Source: Stenotrophomonas maltophilia
GTDB taxonomy: Bacteria > Pseudomonadota > Gammaproteobacteria > Xanthomonadales > Xanthomonadaceae
DNA: 64,000 bases
Reading direction: 5' to 3'
Assembly: GCF_023518235.1 (NCBI RefSeq)
Contig: NZ_CP090423.1
Location: 4,171,001 to 4,235,000, forward strand
Made by a program: the position numbers and the translations under genes. The notes under the pieces are model-generated. The model did no database searches. It was not told where the DNA came from and saw only the letters and a program-made list of their open reading frames with translations. Numbering within the stretch: the stretch's first letter is position 1; the number at the start of each line of letters is the position of its first letter. Positions 53,643-64,000 of this stretch are shown here, piece by piece.

Positions 53643-54769
53643 AGCACTTCACGGGCTGGGTGATGGCGCTGGCCTGCGCCATTGGCATGTTCTCTTCCAA
53701 CGCGTTCGCGCAGCGCCCGCCGGAAGTACATCCTGCCAGCGAACGCCGCGACATCGTGATGTCGTGGGATCGCTCGGCGATGCCGGGGGACATCGAACTG
53801 TGGGCGCCGCGGACCATGCTGGCGTACGACCATACCGATCTCTCCCTGCAGTTCGGAGCGCTGCACCTGGTGTGCAACCCGGGCAACGGAGATACCGGGC
53901 GCTGCCCTGCCGGCGGCCAGGCCGACAGCACAGCGGGCCTGCGCAGCATCCCGCTCAGCTTCGTCGAAGAACGATCGCAGATGAGGGCCGAGCTGAACGT
54001 ACGGGCGGGGCTGGAGCGCGCGCTGTCGGGCCGCTCCTGCCTGGGCAACTACTGGCAGAACCTGATTCTCGCGCCCTGGTCCACGCATGCCGTTGGCTGC
54101 GCCCTGGATGAGCCGGCCGGCACCGGGGCACAGCTGTCCATCGCGTCCAGCGAGCTTCGCAAGCTGGTCGCGGGCATCTGGACCGCGAAGCTGGAACTCC
54201 ATGCGAATGTCCCCAACGGCAGCCGGCTGGCAACGTATTCCTTCGATTTCTCGCTGACCGTCACCGACCGCAACGCGGTGGCCGTCTATCTCCCCGAGTT
54301 CGACAACGCGACGCCGAGCGTCGGCCTTGACCTGCGCTACAACCCTTTCGCGCAGACCATCGAGGGCAGGAAGGTGGTGGACATGTGCCTGTATGACGGC
54401 CTCGGATCGCAGAGCCTGTACCTCGGCGTGACTGCGCGCGACGTGGGTGCAAGGGCACCTGGAGCGACAGGTTTTTCGGTATGGCACCGCGACGGCGGGC
54501 GCGATGAACGACAGCGGGTGGACTACACCGTCGCGCTCGATCACAACGGCGCTGCCGTACCCATGTCCAACGGCGTGGAGCAGCAGCTGCAGGGCATCGA
54601 CAGCGCGCGTCTGCGCCTGGTGATCCTGCCCGGAATGAACCAGCCGGTGTTCTGCGTCCCCACCCCGATGACCCTGGTCACGCCGCGCTTTCCCAGTACC
54701 AGCAAGGACGCCGGCTACTACGAAGGCCAGCTGCAGGTGGAACTGCGCGTGCCGACCGCAACCCCCTGA
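53639..54769 (+). CDS. CS1-type fimbrial tip adhesin/minor subunit
   Basis: This 376-residue secreted protein has a signal peptide ending at AFAQ (about residue 25) and occupies the CooD/CfaE position. It has two domain-like halves: an N-terminal region with paired cysteines (VCNPGNGDTGRCPAGG, SCLGNYWQN...GCALDEP) and a C-terminal region ending YEGQLQVELRVPTATP like a pilin strand. It likely caps the fimbria and binds a surface ligand. It overlaps the usher by 4 nt and abuts the chaperone. Confidence 0.86.
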   Translation: MKHFTGWVMALACAIGMFSSNAFAQRPPEVHPASERRDIVMSWDRSAMPGDIELWAPRTMLAYDHTDLSLQFGALHLVCNPGNGDTGRCPAGGQADSTAGLRSIPLSFVEERSQMRAELNVRAGLERALSGRSCLGNYWQNLILAPWSTHAVGCALDEPAGTGAQLSIASSELRKLVAGIWTAKLELHANVPNGSRLATYSFDFSLTVTDRNAVAVYLPEFDNATPSVGLDLRYNPFAQTIEGRKVVDMCLYDGLGSQSLYLGVTARDVGARAPGATGFSVWHRDGGRDERQRVDYTVALDHNGAAVPMSNGVEQQLQGIDSARLRLVILPGMNQPVFCVPTPMTLVTPRFPSTSKDAGYYEGQLQVELRVPTATP

Positions 54770-54783
54770 TGCCTGGAGACGAC

Positions 54784-55485
54784 ATGAGAAACCTTGCCCT
54801 GCGCTACCTGCCTCTTTCCCTGCTGCTGGTCCTGCCCAGCGCGCAGGCCAACCTGACCGTGCACCCGATGCGGGCGTCCGTGGATGCACGCAAGGGCACG
54901 CACATCCGCGTGTACTCCCAGTCCACCCAGCCGCAGTACGTTCAGGCGTCGCTGAAGCGCATCGACCAAGCTGCCGATGCGGATGAGCAGGAGGTGGACA
55001 TCGAGCCGAGTACGGCGGCCATTGCGATCACGCCGGCGAAGTTCGTGCTGGCAGGCGGTGGCAATCGACTCATCCGTGTGATCCCGCTGCAGCCTGTACA
55101 GCGCGAGACCGCCTATCGCGTCTACTTCGAGGGTGTGCGGGGGCCGGAAGAAGGCACGCTTGCCACCGGCAACAGCTCGGCCAGAGCCAGTCTCGGCGTG
55201 AGCCTGGTGTGGGGAGCCCTGGTGAACGTGGTGCCCGCCGATGGGCGGGTCGACGTGCAGGTGCGCGACAACGTGCTGCACAACGCCGGAACGTTGCGCC
55301 TGGGCATCACCAGCGTGGCCGATTGCCAAGGCACTCGCTGCACGGCGCACGTGCTGTCGCGGAGCCTGTACCCCGGCAGCCAGGTGGCCCTGCCGTTCGA
55401 CCTGCAGCCCGGCCACAGCGTCCAGCTGCGCTATCGGCTCACCCGCGATGGATATCGCGAGCACGTGCAGACGCTTACCCCCTGA
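54784..55485 (+). CDS. CS1-type fimbrial periplasmic chaperone
   Basis: The 233-residue protein has a signal peptide (MRNLALRYLPLSLLLVLPSA) and the two-domain chaperone fold of the alpha family (CooB, CfaA): NLTVHPMRASVDARKGTHIR, then TPAKFVLAGGGNRLIRVIPL, whose conserved arginine binds subunit C-termini. ATG at 54784 has GGAG 5 nt upstream and gives the best signal peptide; an ATG at 54769 would add five residues. Being last in the operon is unlike CS1, where it is first. Confidence 0.88.
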   Translation: MRNLALRYLPLSLLLVLPSAQANLTVHPMRASVDARKGTHIRVYSQSTQPQYVQASLKRIDQAADADEQEVDIEPSTAAIAITPAKFVLAGGGNRLIRVIPLQPVQRETAYRVYFEGVRGPEEGTLATGNSSARASLGVSLVWGALVNVVPADGRVDVQVRDNVLHNAGTLRLGITSVADCQGTRCTAHVLSRSLYPGSQVALPFDLQPGHSVQLRYRLTRDGYREHVQTLTP

Positions 55486-55552
55486 ATCATCGCCGCGGCT
55501 GTGCGGTTCCAGGCCAGCGGCGGCATTCGTGCAGTGTGTCAAGGAGAACCTG

Positions 55553-58141
55553 ATGAGCAAGATTCCGCGCCCCCCCCGCTTCCGCATGCAGGCCGGCATT
55601 CCCCACCGCCGGCCATGCGACTCCGCCGCGCCGCGCAGATGGATGGCCGTGACCAGTCTTGCGCTGGGCCTGGCGATTGTCCTTCCGGCCTGGGCCGGCA
55701 ACGAGCGTGATGAGGAGTATCAGCAGGATGTGCCGGTTGCCGGGACGGTGTTCCCGGTGGCGTTGTTCGCCGCTCCCTCCATGCAGCCGGCCGCCGCCGT
55801 ATCCAGTCTCCACCACCAGAGTGCGTTGACTGTAGACACGACGTACCAGAACTCCACGGTGTCCGGTAACAAGAGCATGATCCTGGGCTCACGCTCCAGC
55901 ATCAATGGCAACCGCAGCAATGTCTACGGCACCGAAAGCCATGCACGTGGCGATGATCACGTCGCGGTCGGCTACGCCATCAACATGAATGGATCGCAGG
56001 GCACCGCGATAGGTACACGGGCTGCGACCAACGGCGTGGGTGCAACTTCACTGGGGCACGATGCCTATGCCAATGGCCAGAACGCGATCTCGATCGGCAG
56101 CGGATCGCGCGCCCAGCATGTCGAATCCATCGCCATCGGCGCCAACTCGGTGACCACCGGCAGCAACCAGCTCTCCGTAGGCAACAGCACACGCAAGCGC
56201 AGGATCGTCAATGTGGCCGATGGCAACGTGAATGCATCCAGCAGCGACGCTGTGACCGGCAAGCAGCTCAACACCACCAATACCAATGTGACCGCGGCCA
56301 GGAACGCGGCCAACGCAGCGCAGAGCTCGGCGAATACTGCCTTGTCCCAGACCACCGCGCTGCGAGGCTTGATCAATCAGGTGTCGACGAGTGGAAACGT
56401 GCGCGTGGGCGCGGAGAACAGCGGTCTCGTGCTCGACATCCGTAATCGATCGAACGCGAATCGAAAGGTCACCGGTGTAGCCGATGGCACGCTGAGCAAC
56501 TCCAGCAATGACGCGGTGACCGGACGCCAGCTGCACGCGACGCAGCTGACGATCGATGACCAGCGCCGGCAGATCGCCGCACATAACCTGCGCATCGGCG
56601 ACAACCGCATCGACCTGGAGCGGCTGCGTGCCGAGTTCGAGGACTTCGACCCGGATCTGGAGGGTGTCGTGCGATTCGGTGCAGATGGCAACGTGGACGC
56701 CGCTGGTGGCGCGATACAGCGTGTTGCCGCTGGTGACGTGTCGTCCGCAGCAAGCACCGACGCTGTCAACGGTGGGCAGCTGTTCGCCACGAATGACCGG
56801 GTTCGCGCGCTCGAGGATGTGGGCCGGTTCTTCAGGATCGGTACCGATGACGAAAGCGAGCCCGCGGCCGCAGGCTGGTTCGGCGTGGCAATGGGCGAAT
56901 CGTCCGAGGCCAGTACCGGGCCGGGGCAGGAAGGCGGGACCGCTGTGGGGAGCTTCACCAAGGCGCTGGGCACGAATTCGGTTGCGCTGGGGCGTGCGGC
57001 CTATGTACTTGCGGGAGCCACGGATGGATTCGCACTGGGGGCGAACTCGCGTGTCGAGACCCGGGCCGGCGTGGCGCTGGGCGCCGCTTCCCGCGTGGGC
57101 GCAGGCGCGGACAATGCGGTCGCTCTCGGCTATGGCTCGTATGCCGATCGCTCCAATGTGGTGTCCGTGGGCAACCTCGGGTTGAAGCGGCGCCTGATCA
57201 ACGTGAACCGTGGCATTGACGGGCATGACGCAGTGACCGTCGAGCAGATGCGCCTCTCGCTGTTCACCCTGGGTGGCGGCGCCGATGTCGATGCCGGCGG
57301 CGGCATCATCGCCCCGACCTACACCGTGCAGGGCGCTGAACAACGAACCGTCGGTGATGCGCTGGCCACCCTTGATTCGGCCATCGTCACCGGCGGCCGT
57401 CGTATCGACCAGGTCGAAACCCGGCTTCACGCAATGTTCCAGGATGCCGGCCATCTCCGCGCCGATGGCCGGGACCAGATCAGTTTTGCAGGTGCCGATG
57501 GCATGGTGTTGTCCAACGTGGCCAACGGCCTGGTCGCCGCTGGCAGCCGCGAAGCGGTCAACGGTGGCCAGTTGCATGCCGTGCAGCAGCAACTGAATGG
57601 CCGCATGGACGGGCTGGAGCAGCGTGTCGATGACCAGGCGCAGCCGCGCGCGTTGGCGATGATGTCGGCACCGCCTGGCGAAGAGGGGGCGCCAGCTGCG
57701 GACATCAACGGAGCGCCACCGATTGCGTCCGCAGCGGAGGGCGCAGCGCCAGTGCAACAGACTGCACCGAAGAAGGACGCCACCGCCTCGCCCACGCCGC
57801 AGGTCGACACCGCTGAGCTGGAGCGGATGCTGGCCCGCGCCAATGAGTACAGCGACGGCATCTCCCGCGAGGTCGATGCGCGCCTGAACAGGATGGACAA
57901 GCGCTTCAACCGCATGGCGGCGATGAGCAGCGCACAGAGCGCAATGGCGATGAACACTGCTGGCCTTGCCACCTACAACCGCCTCGGTGCCGGTGTGGGC
58001 TACAGCGATGGCGAGTCGGCGATGGCGGTCGGTTACCAGCGCGTGCTCAACGACAAGGGCTCAGCCACCTTCAGCCTCAATGGTGCGTTCACCAACAGTG
58101 GTGAACGCACCTTGGGCGTGGGTGTGGGTATCGGCTGGTAA
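55553..58141 (+). CDS. Trimeric autotransporter adhesin (YadA-like)
   Basis: The 862-residue surface adhesin has an extended signal region (to about residue 50). Head repeats follow: about 85-205 with SSINGNRSNVYGTESHARGD and SIGSGSRAQHVESIAIG. A neck RRIVNVADG near 214-224, a stalk, and a second head (463-535, AVGSFTKALGTNSVALGRAA) with neck RRLINVNRG near 545. After coiled coils and a proline/alanine linker (703-750), the YadA anchor ends in TLGVGVGIGW. Three chains form the outer-membrane barrel. RBS AAGGAG at 55541. It directly follows the fimbrial genes. Confidence 0.94.
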   Translation: MSKIPRPPRFRMQAGIPHRRPCDSAAPRRWMAVTSLALGLAIVLPAWAGNERDEEYQQDVPVAGTVFPVALFAAPSMQPAAAVSSLHHQSALTVDTTYQNSTVSGNKSMILGSRSSINGNRSNVYGTESHARGDDHVAVGYAINMNGSQGTAIGTRAATNGVGATSLGHDAYANGQNAISIGSGSRAQHVESIAIGANSVTTGSNQLSVGNSTRKRRIVNVADGNVNASSSDAVTGKQLNTTNTNVTAARNAANAAQSSANTALSQTTALRGLINQVSTSGNVRVGAENSGLVLDIRNRSNANRKVTGVADGTLSNSSNDAVTGRQLHATQLTIDDQRRQIAAHNLRIGDNRIDLERLRAEFEDFDPDLEGVVRFGADGNVDAAGGAIQRVAAGDVSSAASTDAVNGGQLFATNDRVRALEDVGRFFRIGTDDESEPAAAGWFGVAMGESSEASTGPGQEGGTAVGSFTKALGTNSVALGRAAYVLAGATDGFALGANSRVETRAGVALGAASRVGAGADNAVALGYGSYADRSNVVSVGNLGLKRRLINVNRGIDGHDAVTVEQMRLSLFTLGGGADVDAGGGIIAPTYTVQGAEQRTVGDALATLDSAIVTGGRRIDQVETRLHAMFQDAGHLRADGRDQISFAGADGMVLSNVANGLVAAGSREAVNGGQLHAVQQQLNGRMDGLEQRVDDQAQPRALAMMSAPPGEEGAPAADINGAPPIASAAEGAAPVQQTAPKKDATASPTPQVDTAELERMLARANEYSDGISREVDARLNRMDKRFNRMAAMSSAQSAMAMNTAGLATYNRLGAGVGYSDGESAMAVGYQRVLNDKGSATFSLNGAFTNSGERTLGVGVGIGW

Positions 58142-58144
58142 GCC

Positions 58145-58954
58145 ATGACGCCCCGGCGTGGTGCGCGTAACAAGCCCCGCCGTGCCGGGGCACTGGCCGA
58201 GGAGATGGCAGTGTACCGGTTCATGAGCCGCTTTATCAGCTACCGTAGCTATTACCTGTGGCGTGCGCGCTATCGCTACTACACCCGGCATCTGGATCGA
58301 TGGTCGCTGTTGAGCGCGTCGTGCCTGGCCGGCGTGGTGCTGGTGCTCTGGTACTACGCACGGGTGGTCGGTCTGCCACCACCGCGCGTGCATCCGGATG
58401 TGGTGGCCGTGCGTGTGGAGAGTGTCTCGCGCGAGGCGATCCATCGCATCGTGCTGGTCCGCCATGGCAATGGCAGCGGCGGCGATCCCTTCGCGACGCC
58501 GGAAGCGGTGCGCGATGGCACGCTGCGCGCGATGCGTGTGCGCCAGGTGCTGCAGAGCGAGATGCTCTGGAAGCTGAAGGCCAATCTGCTCGCGGATGTC
58601 GCCGAGTACATCGATGCGACGGACGGCTGCTTCCCTTATGACTGCAACCGGGTGCTGCATCACCTGCAACTGCTGCGCCGGGCCGAGGCGGAGAACAGGG
58701 CGATCACCGTCGGCCTGCAGGCGATCCTGGAGGTGCCGCTGGACAGGATGCCCGACCTCAGCGGTGGCGAGCGGGTACGCGTACGCAGCGCATGGTCCGA
58801 TGGGTTCGGTGACACGCATGACCAGCTCTGGCTGCTGGGCGAGCTGCAAAGGATGCACGCGCGGATGATGCTGGAGTACCCGCATCGCGCAGCGGCGCCA
58901 TGGATGGCGCGTGTTCTGCACGGCGATGCACTGGACCCGCACCTGCTCTGGTAA
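58145..58954 (+). CDS. Membrane-anchored protein of unknown function
   Basis: The 269-residue protein starts 3 nt after the autotransporter stop, so it is very likely co-translated. It has a strongly basic, aromatic N-terminus (RFISYRSYYLWRARYRYYTR, about 30-49), a single membrane helix near 54-72 (LLSASCLAGVVLVLWYY), and a periplasmic helical domain rich in charged residues, with ATDGCFPYDCNRVL near 159-172. I recognise no family. Position suggests a helper of the adhesin, as SadB/TpgA-type proteins are for other trimeric autotransporters, but there is no sequence similarity that I can claim. Confidence 0.7.
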   Translation: MTPRRGARNKPRRAGALAEEMAVYRFMSRFISYRSYYLWRARYRYYTRHLDRWSLLSASCLAGVVLVLWYYARVVGLPPPRVHPDVVAVRVESVSREAIHRIVLVRHGNGSGGDPFATPEAVRDGTLRAMRVRQVLQSEMLWKLKANLLADVAEYIDATDGCFPYDCNRVLHHLQLLRRAEAENRAITVGLQAILEVPLDRMPDLSGGERVRVRSAWSDGFGDTHDQLWLLGELQRMHARMMLEYPHRAAAPWMARVLHGDALDPHLLW

Positions 58955-58965
58955 CGCAGCGGGAA

Positions 58966-58986
58966 GCGCCGGGCAGGGCCCGGCGC
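58966..58986. terminator. Bidirectional hairpin between convergent genes
   Basis: GCGCCGGGC-AGG-GCCCGGCGC, a perfect 9-bp stem, lies between the orphan membrane-protein gene (ends 58954) and the next minus-strand gene (ends 58991). No T-run follows. Confidence 0.6.
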
Positions 58987-58990
58987 GCTG

Positions 58991-59635
58991 TCATCCCCCG
59001 ATGTACGCGGTGATCTCGGCGTCGGCCAGCACCTGCCGCAACTGCGCGGCGGACGCGCGGCGCATCGGCTTCTCGTCCACCGGCGACAAGGGCGCCTGGC
59101 GCAGGGCGTCATACGGCAGCACGGCCAGATCGAAGGTCAGCTCTTCGGCACTGAACACCCACACCGGTACGTCGAGGCTGCGCTCGCGGTCCATGCGCAG
59201 CCGGCGCACCCGCGATTCGGCAGGGATGCCATGCTCGTCCAGGAAGCGGTGCACGGCTTCCGGGTCATCGCTGTGCAGGTGCAACTGCACGGGACTGTTG
59301 GCGTCGGCGGTGCCGTCCAGTACCGGGCCGGCCAGGCGCGGGGTGAAGCCATGCAGGAACTCCAGCGCGCGCAGCGCGGCCTCGCGGCGGCGCTGCAGCT
59401 CATTGCCGTGCTGCGGCCCGGAGAACAGCCGCTGGTACTCGCGCAGGGCGTCTTCGATCTCGGTGTTGCGCGGCAGGGAGGCATCGTCGTGGATGCCGAG
59501 CCGGCTGGCGGCCTTCAACTTGGCCTGGTGGTAGTCGCGGATGCCGCCTTCGGCCATCAGGCGGGCGGCTTCATGTGCGAGGCGGTGGCGCCGCTCGCGG
59601 GTCTGGCTGGCAGCATGCTGGCGTGCGCGATGCAT
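58991..59635 (-). CDS. Conserved hypothetical protein
   Basis: The 214-residue soluble protein has a basic N-terminal helix (RARQHAASQTRERRHRLAHE) followed by alpha-helical sequence with MAEGGIRDYHQAKLKAASRLG and NTEIEDALREYQRLF. The C-terminal half looks alpha/beta (SPVQLHLHSDDPEAVHRFLD, WVFSAEELTFDLAVLPYDAL). It resembles proteins of unknown function found beside nucleotidyltransferase-like genes in proteobacteria, but I cannot name a domain with confidence. It lies between the adhesin block and ponA. Confidence 0.7.
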   Translation of the reverse strand: MHRARQHAASQTRERRHRLAHEAARLMAEGGIRDYHQAKLKAASRLGIHDDASLPRNTEIEDALREYQRLFSGPQHGNELQRRREAALRALEFLHGFTPRLAGPVLDGTADANSPVQLHLHSDDPEAVHRFLDEHGIPAESRVRRLRMDRERSLDVPVWVFSAEELTFDLAVLPYDALRQAPLSPVDEKPMRRASAAQLRQVLADAEITAYIGG

Positions 59636-59720
59636 GCGATGACTCCTGTTGCGACCTGGCTACAGACTAGCGCAAGGATGTGACATCTGCGTGGGTATGA
59701 CGGATGTTGCGGCTCTGGCA

Positions 59721-59847
59721 GGTGCCGACCTTGGTCGGCACAGGGCGCCAACCAAGGTTGGCAGCTACCGGGGCAAGGCAGGCCGTTGATGCTGTTGAGC
59801 CGAGCCATGCTCGGTTCTACAAAGGCAGTGCCAACCGAGGTTGGCAC
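59721..59847. repeat. Cluster of four palindromes
   Basis: GTGCCGACC-TT-GGTCGGCAC (59721-59740), GCCAACC-AA-GGTTGGC (59747-59762), GAGCCGAGC-CAT-GCTCGGTTCTAC (59796-59820) and GTGCCAACC-GA-GGTTGGCAC (59828-59847) lie between the hypothetical gene and ponA's stop. They are related to SMAG and the GTGCCAACC palindromes elsewhere. Confidence 0.82.
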
Positions 59848-59863
59848 TCCCCATACCTGCCTC

Positions 59864-63565
<3,702 letters not shown>

Positions 63566-63566
<1 letters not shown>

Positions 63567-64000
63567 TGGCACGCATCAATCTATTGCCCTGGCGCGCCGA
63601 ACGGCGCAAGCAACGCCAGCGCGAGTTCTACGCAATGCTGGGCATGGCCGCTGTCGGTGGCCTGCTGCTGTCGCTGATGATCTGGTTCTACTACGACCGC
63701 CAGGTCAGCGGCCAGATGGACCGCAATGCCTACCTGCAGGCCGAGATTGAGAAGGTCAAGGAGCAGAACAAGGAGATCGACCGCCTCGACGCGCAGAAGG
63801 AACGCCTGCTGGCGCGCAAGAAGGTGATCGAGGAACTGCAGGCCAAGCGCTCGCAGATGGTCCACCTGTTCGACGCGCTGGTGCGCACGATTCCCGACGG
63901 TGTGGTGCTGACCGCGCTGAAGCAGGAAGGCGACGTGCTGACCCTGGAAGGGCGCACCCAGTCCAATGCGCGGGTGTCGGCCTACATGCGCAACCTGGAG
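63566..64000 (+). CDS. pilN: Type IV pilus assembly protein PilN (cut by window end)
   Basis: The first 145 codons of pilN are present; the gene runs off the edge. MARINLLPWRAERRKQRQRE, the N-terminal tail that binds PilM, is followed by a membrane helix (VGGLLLSLMIWFYYD) and a coiled coil (EKVKEQNKEIDRLDAQKERL). PilN and PilO form the periplasmic alignment complex; pilO, pilP and pilQ are expected downstream. Confidence 0.94.

Overview
The window is chromosomal DNA of a high-GC gammaproteobacterium of the Xanthomonadaceae, most likely Stenotrophomonas (S. maltophilia group). The inference rests on gene content and order (6S RNA between zapA and the 5-formyl-THF cyclo-ligase gene, rpoZ-spoT-ridA-recG, ponA divergent from pilM), the protein sequences, a CS1-type fimbrial cluster, and many short GTAG-bounded palindromes that look like the SMAG repeats described in S. 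maltophilia. Most of the window is densely packed housekeeping DNA. No prophage, insertion sequence, integrase, rRNA or CRISPR array is visible.

Layout. 1-14.5 kb: a DedA/PAP2-like/LssY membrane protein, a small kinase with a DUF2867 gene, lipoproteins (including a tandem DUF3829 pair), an SDR oxidoreductase, a K+-type channel with a zinc ribbon, argD, a HAD hydrolase, azurin, thiE-hemL, rubredoxin and a SirB1-type protein. 14.5-19.7 kb: fau-EVE-rpiA-DUF192 downstream of 6S RNA and zapA/zapB-like genes, and ygfB-pepP on the opposite strand. 19.7-28.4 kb: pepQ, PilZ/DUF1631, rph-VOC-rdgB-hemW, and yicC.

28.4-38.9 kb is a complete selenocysteine and formate-oxidation block on the minus strand, read fdoG(Sec)-fdoH-fdoI-fdhE-selA-selB-tRNA-Sec-selD. 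The dehydrogenase gene has an in-frame UGA followed by a SECIS-like hairpin, and all four dedicated factors for reading it (SelA, SelB, SelD, tRNA-Sec) sit beside it in the same orientation. 39.1-48.5 kb: gmk, rpoZ, spoT, ridA, recG, a nucleoside hydrolase, type B ribosomal protein L31 and gltA.

48.7-59 kb is the main accessory-looking segment: a membrane protein with a 23-residue peptide gene behind it, then a CS1/alpha-type chaperone-usher fimbrial operon (pilin, usher, tip adhesin, chaperone), directly followed by a trimeric autotransporter adhesin and an unrecognised membrane-anchored protein. 59-64 kb holds a conserved hypothetical gene, ponA (PBP1A), pilM and the start of pilN, the latter two being the head of the type IV pilus assembly operon.

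Intergenic DNA is rich in palindromes. The most notable are three hairpins of about 100 bp with a related central core but copy-specific, self-complementary arms.
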